Assembly: GCF_007828035.1 (NCBI RefSeq)
Contig: NZ_VITV01000019.1
Coordinates: forward strand, 1 to 64,000
Length of the DNA: 64,000 nucleotides
Source of the DNA: Nitrospirillum amazonense
GTDB taxonomy: Bacteria > Pseudomonadota > Alphaproteobacteria > Azospirillales > Azospirillaceae
Direction of reading: 5' to 3'
Shown: in pieces, positions 28,020-37,045 of the stretch
How positions within the stretch are numbered: position 1 is the stretch's first letter
Layout of the letters: each line of letters starts with the position of its first letter
Notes under the pieces: model-generated
The model's database searches: none
What the model saw: the letters and a program-made list of their open reading frames with translations, nothing else
What the model was told of the DNA's origin: nothing
Position numbers and translations under genes: made by a program

Positions 28020-28958
28020 ATGGACCGCTTGGGCAGCATGGCCGTCTTCGTCAAGGCGGTGGATCTGGGGTCTTTCGCCGCGGCCGCGTCGGCGCTGGGC
28101 CTGTCGGGCCCCATGGTGGGCAAGCACATCCGTTTCCTGGAGGAACGGCTGGGCGTGCGCCTGCTGAACCGCACCACGCGGCGACAGAGCCTGACGGATT
28201 TCGGCCGGGCTTATTACGAGCGCTGCCGCGTCGTGCTGGCGGAGGCGGACGCGGCCGACGCCCTGGCCGCCGACCAGTTAGGGGAGCCGCGCGGCCGTCT
28301 ACGCGTGACCATGCCGGAACATTTCGGGCGCCGCTGCGTCGTGCCCGTGCTGCTGCAACTGGCGCGGCGCTATCCGGCGCTCGAGCTGGATTTGTCGCTG
28401 GGCGATCGCTTGGTCGATTTGGTGGAGGAGGGGTTCGATCTGGCCATCCGCACCGGCGGCCTGGCCGACCGCGCCGGCCTGATCGCCCGGCGCGTGGCGC
28501 GCCAGCGTATGGTGGTCTGCGCCGCCCCCGCCTATCTCTCGGCGCATGGCGCGCCGACGGATTTGGATGATTTGGCCCGGCATGAGGGCATCATCTACCG
28601 CCGCTCCGCCCGCATTCCGCAATGGCTGTTCCCGCGCGACGGGCGCCCGGCGGTGGAGGTGTTGCCCCGCCACCGCATCCAGCTGGACGATCTGGAGACC
28701 ATCGCCGACTTGGCCGTGGCCGGCATGGGGCTGGCCTGGCTGCCCTCCTGGCTCATCCGCGAACAGCTGGCGTCAGGCGCGCTGGTGACGGTGCTGCCGG
28801 ACCAGCCGGAGTATCTCTACGACGTCCATACCCTGTGGGTGCAGACGCCGCACCTGCCCCTGAAGGTGCGGGCGGCGGTGGATGCCCTGGCCGCCGCCCT
28901 GCCGGGTTACATGGGGCCGCGTTGCGACCCGGGGGGCGACCCGGGGGGCGAGGGCTAG
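28020..28958 (+). CDS. LysR-family regulator
   Basis: A 312-residue LysR protein: helix-turn-helix SFAAAASALGLSGPMVGKHI, RLLNRTTRRQSLTDFG, then a periplasmic-binding-like effector domain (RLRVTMPEHFGRRCVVPVLL ... GMGLAWLPSWLIREQLASG). Members with this form often act on a divergent oxidoreductase gene, here at 26924-27922. The start MDRLGSMAVFVKAV is preferred to an in-frame ATG 12 bp upstream. A 12-bp direct repeat (gacccggggggc) lies just before the stop. Its TAG is shared as CTAG with the convergent permease stop. Confidence 0.9.
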   Translation: MDRLGSMAVFVKAVDLGSFAAAASALGLSGPMVGKHIRFLEERLGVRLLNRTTRRQSLTDFGRAYYERCRVVLAEADAADALAADQLGEPRGRLRVTMPEHFGRRCVVPVLLQLARRYPALELDLSLGDRLVDLVEEGFDLAIRTGGLADRAGLIARRVARQRMVVCAAPAYLSAHGAPTDLDDLARHEGIIYRRSARIPQWLFPRDGRPAVEVLPRHRIQLDDLETIADLAVAGMGLAWLPSWLIREQLASGALVTVLPDQPEYLYDVHTLWVQTPHLPLKVRAAVDALAAALPGYMGPRCDPGGDPGGEG

Positions 28959-30025
28959 AACAACGCCACCGCCAGATAGCCGCCGACGATGCCCAGCAGC
29001 ACCACGCCGGCGATGACGGCGGCGAGCGCCTTCTGGGGGAAGGAGCGGTGCAGCATGGCAATGGAGGGCAGGCTGACGGGCGGCAGGGTCATCAGCAGGG
29101 CGCCGGCCGGCCCCACGCCCATGCCCAGCGACAGCATGGCCTGAATGATGGGAACCTCGCCCGCCGTGGGGATGACAAACAGCGTGCCGGCGATGGCGAA
29201 GGCGGCGATCCAGATGAACTGGTTGCCGATCTCCGGCCCGATGGCCGGGAACAGCCAGGCGCGGGCGGCGCCCAGGGCCAGGACGATGACGACGTATTCC
29301 GGGATCAGGCGCACGGCCATGCGGCCCAGGATTTTGAGCCAGCGGACGAAGGGGTTCTGCGCCTCCGCCTCCGCCTCCGCCTGCAGGGCCAGCAGGGCGG
29401 TCGCCTGATCGGGCATGGGGCTGACGCGGTTGGCCAGCAGGCCCAGGCCCAGCACCATCACCAGCCCCAGGGCCAGGCGCAGGCCCGTCCACTGCCAGCC
29501 CAGGACGAAGCCGATGAAGACCAGGGTGGCGGGGTTCAGCACGGTGTTGCCCAGCCAGAAGGCCATGGCCGCCCCCGGCGCCGCCTGCTGACGGCGCAGG
29601 CCCATGACCACCGGGGCGGCGCAGCAGGTGCACATCATGCCGGGCAGGGACAGCAGGCCGCCGGCCAGCACGCTGCCGAAGCCGGTGCGGCCCAGCAGGC
29701 GCGCCACCCAGGTGACGGGCAGTAGTGCCTGGATGGCGGAGCCCAGCAGCAGGCCCAGCACCATGGCCTGCCAGATGGCCTTGCCATAGGCCAGGGCATA
29801 GCCCACGGCCGCATCCCACGACGGGGCCGGGGCGGCTGCGTCGGTGCCCATCAGGATGGACTTGCCGATGGCGTGGTTGGCCGCCGCCGCGAAAGCGCGG
29901 GCGTAATAGGGCGACCATTTCACGTAGAACAGGCCGGCGATGGCGATCAGGGCGACGATGGCGATGCCCACCATGGGGTGGGGGCGTCCGGGGATGTGCG
30001 ATGACTTCGCGGCGGTCAGGTCCAT
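28955..30025 (-). CDS. Permease of the COG0701/DUF318 family (ArsP/YraQ-like)
   Basis: A 356-residue protein with about eight membrane helices in two halves. The first half carries the family Cys motif MMCTCCAAPVVMGLRRQ and WLGNTVLNPATLVFIG; the second has TAGEVPIIQAMLSLG. Members export organoarsenicals or act as redox or metal(loid) permeases; the substrate here is unknown. It lies divergent from selD, with a 31-bp inverted repeat between them, so a selenium or metalloid link is possible. ATG 30025 is preferred; a GTG at 30079 is in frame. Confidence 0.82.
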   Translation of the reverse strand: MDLTAAKSSHIPGRPHPMVGIAIVALIAIAGLFYVKWSPYYARAFAAAANHAIGKSILMGTDAAAPAPSWDAAVGYALAYGKAIWQAMVLGLLLGSAIQALLPVTWVARLLGRTGFGSVLAGGLLSLPGMMCTCCAAPVVMGLRRQQAAPGAAMAFWLGNTVLNPATLVFIGFVLGWQWTGLRLALGLVMVLGLGLLANRVSPMPDQATALLALQAEAEAEAQNPFVRWLKILGRMAVRLIPEYVVIVLALGAARAWLFPAIGPEIGNQFIWIAAFAIAGTLFVIPTAGEVPIIQAMLSLGMGVGPAGALLMTLPPVSLPSIAMLHRSFPQKALAAVIAGVVLLGIVGGYLAVALF

Positions 30026-30192
30026 GGGGATGCGTCCGTGGCATAGGCTGGGGCACGCAGGGGGCGTGACGTCCCCCACGTCTTGGACCCGACCGGGCCA
30101 CGGTTCGGCGTCGGGAGGCCGCTATCGCCACCCGATGGCGGGGGTCGCGGCGATAGGCATCCTCGATCGAACAACTGCGGTCTTAACGCCGC

Positions 30193-30223
30193 TTGCAAAT
30201 AAGGGCAATGTCCTTATCTGCAA
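30193..30223. promoter_or_regulatory. 31-bp inverted repeat in the permease-selD divergent promoter
   Basis: TTGCAAATAAGG (30193-30204), a 7-bp spacer and CCTTATCTGCAA (30212-30223): 12-bp arms with one mismatch. It lies 63 bp before the selD start and 167 bp before the permease start. It looks like a dimer operator; the factor is unknown. Confidence 0.6.
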
Positions 30224-30286
30224 TGCGGCCGGTTTGCCTGCAGACAATACAAAAATCGGTCTTCCATGCAATTGAAGGCGATAGAA

Positions 30287-31333
30287 ATGTCCAATGACCC
30301 GATACGTTTGACCGATCTCGCCCATGGTGGGGGGTGCGGCTGCAAGCTGGCGCCGGCGGTGCTGCAGCAGCTGCTGGCGGGCCAACCGCAGACGGCCGGC
30401 TACGCCAACCTGCTGGTGGGGACGGAAACGGGGGACGACGCCGCCGTCTGGCAGCTGGACGATCGCCACTGCATCATCGCCACCACCGACTTTTTCATGC
30501 CGGTGGTGGACGATCCGCGCGACTTCGGCCGCATCGCCGCCACCAACGCCCTGTCCGACGTCTACGCCATGGGCGGCCGGCCCCTGTTCGCGCTGGCCAT
30601 CCTGGGCATGCCGCTGGGCAAGCTGGCGCCCGAGGTGGTGCGGGAGATCTTGGCCGGCGGCGCCAGCATTTGCGCCGAGGCCGGCATTCCCGTGGCCGGC
30701 GGCCATTCGATCGATTCAGGGGAGCCCATCTACGGCCTGGCCGTCATCGGCGTCGCCCCGCCCCAGGCCATCCGCCGCAACGCCACGGCCAAGGCCGGCG
30801 ACGCCCTGATCCTAACCAAGGGCCTGGGCGTGGGCGTCTATTCCGCCGCCTTCAAGAAGCAGAAGCTGGATGCCGCCGGCTACGCCGAGATGGTGGCCAG
30901 CACCACCTTGCTGAACCGCGTCGGCGCCACCCTGGCGCAAGATGCCGACGTGCACGCCATCACCGACGTCACCGGCTTCGGCTTGCTGGGCCACGGTCTG
31001 GAAATGGCGCGCGGCGCCGGGCTGACGCTGGCGCTGGAGTGGGACCGTCTGCCCTTCCTGTCGCAGGCGGTCCAGCTGGCGGAGGCGGGATTCATCACCG
31101 GCGCCTCCAACCGCAACTGGGCCAGCTATGGCGAGGAGACGCGCCTGCCCGCCGATCTCGCCCCCTGGCGCCGCGCCCTGCTGACCGACCCGCAGACCTC
31201 CGGCGGCCTGTTGGTCGCCGTGGCGCCGGGGCGGGCGGAGGAGATCTGCCGCCAGATCGTGGAGGCGGGGTATCCCATGGCGCGCATCATCGGGCGCGTG
31301 ACGGAGGGGGAACCGGTGGTGCGGGTGGTGTAG
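30287..31333 (+). CDS. selD: Selenide, water dikinase (selenophosphate synthase)
   Basis: A 348-residue AIR-synthase-like enzyme that makes selenophosphate from selenide and [16 protein letters not shown] carries Cys17 and Cys19, at the same positions as in E. coli SelD, so this SelD uses Cys and not Sec. [10 protein letters not shown] and [20 protein letters not shown] hold the ATP/Mg Asp residues; [10 protein letters not shown] and [14 protein letters not shown] close the fold. The start at 30287 is chosen because it matches the E. coli length; an in-frame ATG lies 21 bp upstream. Confidence 0.96.
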   Translation: MSNDPIRLTDLAHGGGCGCKLAPAVLQQLLAGQPQTAGYANLLVGTETGDDAAVWQLDDRHCIIATTDFFMPVVDDPRDFGRIAATNALSDVYAMGGRPLFALAILGMPLGKLAPEVVREILAGGASICAEAGIPVAGGHSIDSGEPIYGLAVIGVAPPQAIRRNATAKAGDALILTKGLGVGVYSAAFKKQKLDAAGYAEMVASTTLLNRVGATLAQDADVHAITDVTGFGLLGHGLEMARGAGLTLALEWDRLPFLSQAVQLAEAGFITGASNRNWASYGEETRLPADLAPWRRALLTDPQTSGGLLVAVAPGRAEEICRQIVEAGYPMARIIGRVTEGEPVVRVV

Positions 31334-31357
31334 GCCACGCCGTCACCAGCGCCCACT

Positions 31358-31942
31358 TCACCAACGCCAGCGGTCGATCTTCTCGATCGTGAACTCGCCC
31401 TCGCCGTTTTCGGAGCTGGTCTTCACGGCGTGGATGACATCGCCGTTGGCGCCGGTGATGCGCAGCTTCAACCAACCGGCCGGCCAGATGTGCTGAGGGC
31501 CCGGCACGATGACACGGCCGGGCCGGCTGCCGGCGCCATACGGGAAGATTGTGAACAGCCGGTCCTTCATGATCACCGGGTTTTCCGACTGGAACAGCAC
31601 GGTGATGCCCACGCCATTTTCCTGGCGCATCGTGAACTGGAAACCGGGATTCGCGGTCAAGTCGGCAGGCGCCACATAGAATTGGGTAGGGTCGAAGATC
31701 GCCTCCACCTTGCGGACGCCGTTGGCCGACAGGCGCAAGTGCAGGCTGGCGTCGCCATCGATGCTGGGGCTGAAGGCGCCACCGCCGGCACCCGCTGGAT
31801 TCTCGATGCGCGTGCCCGGCTGGCTGTTGCCCCGGCGGGGGAAGTCGGAGGTGAAGCGGGCGCTGTAGTCCTTCTCCACGGAACCGTAAATCTGAACCGG
31901 ACCTTGTTCCTCGGGCGGCGGCACTGGCGTCTTGGATCGCAT
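31358..31942 (-). CDS. Hypothetical protein downstream of selC
   Basis: A 194-residue protein I do not recognise. There is no signal peptide or membrane segment. It is rich in beta-forming stretches (ASLHLRLSANGVRKVEAIFD, GFQFTMRQENGVGITVLFQ, GWLKLRITGANGDVI) and probably folds as a beta-sandwich; there is a possible carbohydrate- or lipid-binding shape, but nothing specific. GGGGAG lies 8 nt before ATG 31942, supporting this start. Longer in-frame starts would run back through the tRNA-Sec gene and are rejected. It is the next gene on the selABC strand and convergent with selD. Confidence 0.65.
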   Translation of the reverse strand: MRSKTPVPPPEEQGPVQIYGSVEKDYSARFTSDFPRRGNSQPGTRIENPAGAGGGAFSPSIDGDASLHLRLSANGVRKVEAIFDPTQFYVAPADLTANPGFQFTMRQENGVGITVLFQSENPVIMKDRLFTIFPYGAGSRPGRVIVPGPQHIWPAGWLKLRITGANGDVIHAVKTSSENGEGEFTIEKIDRWRW

Positions 31943-32068
31943 GATCATTGCTCCCCATGGTTTGGCGCCGGACGTGGGCGCCCTAAATGGGTATGCAATT
32001 TCCCGGGACGGCGCCATAGGGAACCACCTTATGGTGGTAAAAATTACCGACCGCTGACGGGAAAGCGG

Positions 32069-32164
32069 TGGCGGAAGGGAATGGGAGTCGAACCCACCCG
32101 GGACAGTCTCGCTGCCCCACCCGGATTTGAAGTCCGGACGCCCCACCAGGGGCGATTCCCTTCC
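32069..32164 (-). tRNA. selC: tRNA-Sec (UCA anticodon)
   Basis: A 96-nt gene including an encoded CCA (32069-32071). It has an 8-bp acceptor stem (GGAAGGGA/TCCCTTCC), a 5-bp T stem with TTCGACT loop, a 6-bp D stem with a 4-nt TGGT loop, a 7-bp variable stem (GGGGCAG/CTGTCCC) and the anticodon loop CTTCAAA with TCA at 32128-32130. The 8+5 acceptor-T fold and long variable arm are specific to bacterial tRNA-Sec. It lies 13 bp after selB on the same strand, so it is probably cut from a selAB transcript. Confidence 0.97.
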
Positions 32165-32177
32165 ATATAAACCAAAC

Positions 32178-34130
32178 TCACAAAACCACAGGCGGCCCGA
32201 ACAAGTCCAGCCGGTGCGGGTTGACGCGGCGCAGGTCACCCCGGCGCAGGGTGATGCCATGCCGGTCGAAGAAATCCAGGATCTGGATGGCGACCTTGCG
32301 GCCGTTGTCCATGCGGTCGCGGAAAGGGGCCACGACGAAGGCGCCGCCGGGGGCCTGCGCCGCCACGTCCACGGCGATGGCCACCATTTCGCGCACCGTG
32401 TCGCGCAGGAAGAAATGGTCGTGCGCCACCTGGTCGGCCCAGCCCATGCGACCGGCCAGCTTCAGGATGCGTCGCACCTCACCCTCATCCCGGCCGGTGT
32501 CGGCGGCGATGTCGCGCACCCGCGGCGGGCGGAAGCGTACCTCCCCGCTCAGCAGGGGGGCGAGGTCGGCCCACGCCGCCTCATCCGCCGGCGCCAGGCG
32601 TACGACATGCCCGGAGAGGCGGATGAAGGCGCCATCAAGCGCCACCAGGCACTGGGCCACGGCCTTGGCGATGGCGACGGCGAAGACGGGGGTGGGCAGG
32701 CGGGGCTGCACGGCCAGGCGCAGCTTCTCCCGCCCCATGCCCTGCAGGTCCGGGTTCTCGGCGTGATAGGCGGCCAGTGTTTCCGACAGATGAGCCAGGA
32801 AGGCGGCCCAGCGTTCCGCCGACAGGGCGGTGCGGGCCTCCCCGTGTTCCAGCACCACGAGGTCCAGCGCCGCGGCCAGCGCCTCCGCTGCGCCGTCGGG
32901 TAGGGCGTGGTCGCGGACGAAGGCGGTCAGGTCGGCATGGTGCGGCGGGATGGCCAGCAGGGCGGCGAGGGCGGCTTTGGGGTCCGGCAGGGCCAGGGCG
33001 ATGCGCTGGGCCACACGCTCCGCCGTGCGCCGCCGGCGGGGCGGGGGGCGCAGGTCGATGAAGCGGCCGCCGCCAAGGGTGTGCTGGGCCGAGACGTCGC
33101 GGATGACGTAGCGGTCGCCCACGGCCGCCGCGATGGGCCGTTCCAGCACCAGTTGCACCTGCGTGGCTTCGCCACCCGCCAGCGCCTCTTCCGACAGCAG
33201 CACGACGCGGGCGCCCACCTCCGCCGCCGCGTGGTGCAGCCGTACCGGGAACCATTGCGGCAGCGGCTTGGCCCCCGCCTCGCGCGGCAGCAGGCGCAGG
33301 CTGGCGTCGATGCGGTCGGTGGGGGCGTGCAATGCTGGGGCCAGCACCATGTCGCCCCGGTGCAAGGCTTCCTTGGTGATGTCGGGGCCGGCCAGGTTCA
33401 GGGCGCAGCGGTCGCCGGCCCGGCCTTCCTCCGCCACTGCGTTCTGCGCGTGCAGCGAGCGAACCCGGGCCGGCAAGCCGGATGGGCTGACCGTCACGCT
33501 GTCGCCTACACGTACCCGGCCGGACAGCACCGTGCCCGTCACCACCACGCCCACGCCGGTCAGGGTGAAGGCGCGGTCGATGGCCAGGCGGAAGGCGCCG
33601 GGGTCAGCCGCCGTTTTCGCCATCGCCTGGGCGCGGGCCTCCCCCTCCAGCCGCTGGCGCAACGCATCGATGCCGGTGCCGCTGAGGGCGGAGACGGGCA
33701 GGATGTCGGCGCCGTCCAGGCTGGTGCCCGCCAGCGCCGCCCTGATTTCCGCCGTCACCGCCGCTAGGCGGTCGGGCGGGGCGAGGTCTGCCTTGGTCAG
33801 GGCCACCAGGCCGTGGCGGATACCCAGCAGGTCGATGATGGCCAGATGCTCGCGCGTCTGCGGCATGACGCCGTCGTCGGTCGCCACCACCAGCAGCGCG
33901 TAGTCGATGCCGCTGGCGCCGGCCACCATGGTGTGGACGAAGCGCTCATGCCCCGGCACATCGACGAAGCCCAGGGTGGGCCCGTCCTGAAGCGGCAGGT
34001 AGGCGAAGCCCAGGTCGATGGTGATGCCCCGGGCCTTCTCCTCCTTCAGCCGGTCGCCATCGACGCCCGTCAGCGCCCGGACCAGGGCTGTCTTGCCGTG
34101 GTCGATATGGCCGGCGGTGCCGATGATCAT
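32178..34130 (-). CDS. selB: Selenocysteine-specific elongation factor
   Basis: A 650-residue translational GTPase. G motifs: [26 protein letters not shown] and LTKADL. EF-Tu-like domains II and III follow, then about 270 residues of winged helices (domain IV) that bind the SECIS stem-loop, ending with [20 protein letters not shown] and a typical [17 protein letters not shown]. It brings Sec-tRNA-Sec to UGA codons such as that in fdnG. ATG 34130 overlaps the selA stop as ATGA. Confidence 0.97.
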   Translation of the reverse strand: MIIGTAGHIDHGKTALVRALTGVDGDRLKEEKARGITIDLGFAYLPLQDGPTLGFVDVPGHERFVHTMVAGASGIDYALLVVATDDGVMPQTREHLAIIDLLGIRHGLVALTKADLAPPDRLAAVTAEIRAALAGTSLDGADILPVSALSGTGIDALRQRLEGEARAQAMAKTAADPGAFRLAIDRAFTLTGVGVVVTGTVLSGRVRVGDSVTVSPSGLPARVRSLHAQNAVAEEGRAGDRCALNLAGPDITKEALHRGDMVLAPALHAPTDRIDASLRLLPREAGAKPLPQWFPVRLHHAAAEVGARVVLLSEEALAGGEATQVQLVLERPIAAAVGDRYVIRDVSAQHTLGGGRFIDLRPPPRRRRTAERVAQRIALALPDPKAALAALLAIPPHHADLTAFVRDHALPDGAAEALAAALDLVVLEHGEARTALSAERWAAFLAHLSETLAAYHAENPDLQGMGREKLRLAVQPRLPTPVFAVAIAKAVAQCLVALDGAFIRLSGHVVRLAPADEAAWADLAPLLSGEVRFRPPRVRDIAADTGRDEGEVRRILKLAGRMGWADQVAHDHFFLRDTVREMVAIAVDVAAQAPGGAFVVAPFRDRMDNGRKVAIQILDFFDRHGITLRRGDLRRVNPHRLDLFGPPVVL

Positions 34131-35503
34131 GGCAGCATGAGCCCTTGGAGCGTGGTGATGAAGGCGTCCTCATCACGCAGGCAGCGCAGGTCCAGGATCA
34201 GGCGCCCATCCTCGATGCGGCCAATTACCGGCTGATACAGGACGCGCAACGCCACCGCCAACTGGTTGAGGGCCGTCCCGGTGCCGCGTACCGCCAGGCC
34301 GGCGCTGCGCAAGGTGTCCAACGGCAAAGCGCCGGAGCCGATCTGACTGTCGCAGTCGCAGACCTCGACGGCGTAGTCTTCGGTCAGGACCGCAGCCAGC
34401 ACGGGCGCCAGACGCCGGGCCTGCTCCGCAATCTCGCCTTGGGGGCGGGACAGCAGGGCCAGGGTGGGTAGGCGCTGGGCCAGGCGGTCGGGGTCGCGGT
34501 ACAGCTTCAGCGTCGCCTCGATGGCGGCCAGCCGCACCTTGTCCACCCGCAGGGCCCGCTTCATGGGGTTGCGGTTGAGGGCCTGGATCAGGTCGCGGCG
34601 GCCGACGATGAAGCCGGCCTGCGGCCCGCCCAGCAGCTTGTCGCCGGAGAAGGTGACCAGATCCGCCCCCTCCGCCACCGCCTCGCGCACCGTGGGTTCG
34701 CGCTTCAGACCATAGGCGGACAGGTCCACCAAGGTGCCCGACCCGAGGTCGTTCACCAAGGGTACCCCGACGTCATGGGCGATGCCGGCCAGTTCGGGCG
34801 CCAACACCTCCTTGGTGAAGCCCTGGATGCGGTAGTTGCTGGTGTGGACCTTCAGAATAACGCCGGTCTCGGGCGACAGCGCACCCTTGTAGTCCTTGGC
34901 GTGGGTGCGGTTGGTGGTGCCGACCTCCACCAGGCGGGCGCCGGCCTGGGCCATGATGTCGGGCATGCGGAAGGCGCCGCCGATCTCGATCAGCTCTCCC
35001 CGCGACACGATGGCGTCGCGGCCGCGTGCCAGGGTGTTCAGCACCAGCAGCACGGCGGCGGCATTGTTGTTGACGACGGTAGCGTCCTCCGCCCCGGTGA
35101 GTTCGCACAACAGGGCGCGGACATGGTCGTCCCGCTCGCCGCGCTTGCCGTCTTCCAGGTCGAATTCCAGGGCCACCGGGTCGCCCATGGCGGCCAGGGC
35201 CGCGTCCATGGCCTCCCGCGCCAGCAGGGCGCGGCCCAGGTTGGTGTGCAGCACCGTGCCCGTCAGGTTGAACAGGGGGCGCAGGTTGGACCGGCCGGTA
35301 TCCTCCAGCCGGGCCCCCGCCAGGGCGGCCACGGCGTCGGCATCCGGCACAGTGTCGCCGCCGGACAGCAGGGCGGCCCGGGCCTCGGCCAGCACGGCGC
35401 GGATGGCGTCCGTCGCCGCCGTCCGGCCGTGGCGGTCCAGCAGGGGGGATGCGGCGGGGTGGGAAAGGACGGCGCTGATGGACGGCAGATCGCGGAGGTG
35501 CAC
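34127..35503 (-). CDS. selA: L-seryl-tRNA(Sec) selenium transferase
   Basis: A 458-residue PLP enzyme turning Ser-tRNA-Sec to Sec-tRNA-Sec with selenophosphate. [20 protein letters not shown] is the family signature, [16 protein letters not shown] the PLP loop, and [18 protein letters not shown] carries the PLP Lys (E. coli Lys295). The start is uncertain. GTG 35503 gives [13 protein letters not shown], which aligns well with the E. coli N-terminus and gives a near-equal length (463 in E. coli). The frame is open to a TTG at 35590, adding 29 atypical residues. First gene of selA-selB-selC. Confidence 0.95.
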   Translation of the reverse strand: MHLRDLPSISAVLSHPAASPLLDRHGRTAATDAIRAVLAEARAALLSGGDTVPDADAVAALAGARLEDTGRSNLRPLFNLTGTVLHTNLGRALLAREAMDAALAAMGDPVALEFDLEDGKRGERDDHVRALLCELTGAEDATVVNNNAAAVLLVLNTLARGRDAIVSRGELIEIGGAFRMPDIMAQAGARLVEVGTTNRTHAKDYKGALSPETGVILKVHTSNYRIQGFTKEVLAPELAGIAHDVGVPLVNDLGSGTLVDLSAYGLKREPTVREAVAEGADLVTFSGDKLLGGPQAGFIVGRRDLIQALNRNPMKRALRVDKVRLAAIEATLKLYRDPDRLAQRLPTLALLSRPQGEIAEQARRLAPVLAAVLTEDYAVEVCDCDSQIGSGALPLDTLRSAGLAVRGTGTALNQLAVALRVLYQPVIGRIEDGRLILDLRCLRDEDAFITTLQGLMLP

Positions 35504-35591
35504 GGGGACAGGGCACTTTCGTTGGGGTGTTCCCCCTTTTGGCACATTTAAGAATTTGGTCAATCCCACCGAAAACAAGCGCGCCGCCAAG

Positions 35592-35607
35592 CCATACCTA
35601 GGTATGG
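35592..35607. promoter_or_regulatory. 16-bp perfect palindrome upstream of selA
   Basis: CCATACCTAGGTATGG is a complete palindrome in the 116-bp gap between the outer-membrane-protein stop and the GTG start of selA. Its position suits an operator or a short terminator stem for the upstream gene; the bound factor is unknown. Confidence 0.5.
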
Positions 35608-35619
35608 GCGCCTTAGGCC

Positions 35620-36645
35620 CTAAAACGCCAGGCCCAGACCGATGGTCCAGCCGCGCACGCCGTTGCCGATGATGGCCGACCCGCGCAGCGTCACGCCCTC
35701 GATGCCATAGCCCAGGTGGGGCGTCACCACCTCCAGCCCGCCGCCCACTTCCAGGAACTTGTCGAAGCCTAGGAAATCCTGCTGCGACCCGATCAGGATG
35801 TTGCCCCGGCTGAAGGCGATCCAGCGGAGGTCGTCGGCGAACAGATGGCCCAGCGGGCCGTCCAGCTGGGCGTTGACGGTGGCGAAGCCGAAGCTGCCGG
35901 TGGATTTCAAGGACGGGTCGCTGACGCGGCTGGGGATGTCGGCGAACTCGCTGAAGCGGCCCATCAGGTGCAGGCGCAGGCCGTCGGCCAGGGCGCGCTC
36001 GTGCAGCACTTCCACCCCGCCGCCGGCCAGGAAGCTGTCGATGCGCATGCTGGTCAGGATGCCGCCCGTGCTCTCCCGCAACAGGTCGGCATTGGGGCCG
36101 GCGAATTCCCCGCTGCCGCGAATGCGGGTGTAGCCGCCCAGGGCGACCGGCCGGACGGAGGTGGAACCGCCGATCGGGATGTCCAGGCCGAAGCCGCCCA
36201 AGGCGGAATAGGACTTGTAGTTTTCCTTCACCACGTCCGGCGCGCCGGTATCGGCGCCCAAGGCCGTCTGATGCCAGGCCGTCTCATAGCCCAGCGTCAC
36301 CTCCAGGTAGGGGGCGACGCTGTCGGTGTCGTCCTTGTCGCGGAAGCTGTGGGTGATGGGCAGCTTGTAGCCGTGCAGCGTGATCTCATTGCTGCTGTAG
36401 CGGGCGGCGCTGGCGTCGGGCGTGCCGCCGAAGACGCCCAGGGTTTCGAAGCCGTGGCCGATGTCCTCCGCCTTCAGCTGGTCGCGCACCGCGTCGCGTA
36501 TGGCCTCGGCGCTGACGCCCGAGGTCGTGGTCTGCGCCCGCGCCGCGGGGGGAAATAAAGCGGGGACCAGGGCGGTCGTCAAGGCGGCCGCCAGGGTCGT
36601 GCGCCGCCAGGGTGAAAACAGTCCACGCCGATTTTCCATACGCAT
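35620..36645 (-). CDS. Outer-membrane beta-barrel protein (solitary autotransporter-barrel type)
   Basis: A 341-residue protein with a signal peptide (TTLAAALTTALVPALFPPAARA) and a body of amphipathic strands ending in GWTIGLGLAF, the terminal Phe used by the BAM machinery. The pattern (SYSALGGFGLDIPIG, SFLAGGGVEVLHERALADGL, FLEVGGGLEVVTPHLGYGIE) fits single-domain autotransporter-like barrels. There is no passenger domain, and its substrate or role is unknown. GGGA lies 4 nt before ATG 36645. It precedes selA on the same strand; co-transcription is possible but would be odd in function. Confidence 0.72.
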   Translation of the reverse strand: MRMENRRGLFSPWRRTTLAAALTTALVPALFPPAARAQTTTSGVSAEAIRDAVRDQLKAEDIGHGFETLGVFGGTPDASAARYSSNEITLHGYKLPITHSFRDKDDTDSVAPYLEVTLGYETAWHQTALGADTGAPDVVKENYKSYSALGGFGLDIPIGGSTSVRPVALGGYTRIRGSGEFAGPNADLLRESTGGILTSMRIDSFLAGGGVEVLHERALADGLRLHLMGRFSEFADIPSRVSDPSLKSTGSFGFATVNAQLDGPLGHLFADDLRWIAFSRGNILIGSQQDFLGFDKFLEVGGGLEVVTPHLGYGIEGVTLRGSAIIGNGVRGWTIGLGLAF

Positions 36646-36813
36646 CGATCCCTGTCTGCCGCCATGCCTGCTAGGGAAATGCCACGCACCCGCCCGCCGG
36701 CAAGTTGCCAAGAGGAATAACTGTAAAATATTGTGAAATATATTTTATTGACGCAAACGACCGGCAATGTTTGAAATCATCCAACGGCGCGGGTTGGACG
36801 GATGAGGTTGGAA

Positions 36814-36933
36814 ATGACGGCGATGGCGAAGGTCGAGCAACGGGCCCAGATGTGGGGTGAGGCGTGCCTGCCCTTGGTGGCGCTGCTGTATCTCATGCTG
36901 CTGGGCGTGCTGTATGGCGGCGCGCCGATGTGA
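36814..36933 (+). CDS. Small membrane peptide, 39 residues
   Basis: ATG 36814 is preceded by GAGG at 6 nt and encodes MTAMAKVEQRAQMWGEACL followed by a single hydrophobic helix (PLVALLYLMLLGVLYGG) and a stop at 36931. It has a short amphipathic N-terminus and one membrane span, as in small bacterial membrane regulators. It lies alone on the plus strand in a gap between two minus-strand genes, with a bidirectional terminator 56 bp later. No homology is recognised; the coding call rests on ribosome site, span and terminator. Confidence 0.45.
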   Translation: MTAMAKVEQRAQMWGEACLPLVALLYLMLLGVLYGGAPM

Positions 36934-36988
36934 CGCCCGCGTGGACTTGATTGTCCGCGCCCAGCTTGTGGAATATGCCCGGATATGA

Positions 36989-37022
36989 AAACGGCGGCCT
37001 GGGATGACCCGGGCCGCCGTTT
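36989..37022. terminator. Bidirectional rho-independent terminator
   Basis: AAACGGCGGCC (36989-36999) and GGCCGCCGTTT (37012-37022) form a perfect 11-bp stem with T runs on both sides. It can end sapC on the minus strand and the small plus-strand gene. Confidence 0.8.
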
Positions 37023-37045
37023 CAATTAAGGCTTAAGGCGCTGCG

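Noticed and set aside
26924-28958. Oxidoreductase/LysR pair as part of the selenium system
   Set aside because: Nothing in its domains or spacing links it to Sec or formate; treated as an unrelated insertion between the two halves.
32069-32164. tRNA-linked integration site
   Set aside because: No integrase gene and no direct copy of the tRNA end was seen in the window.
31943-32260. N-terminal extension of the hypothetical protein through tRNA-Sec
   Set aside because: It would translate the whole tRNA gene; a better start with GGGGAG exists at 31942.
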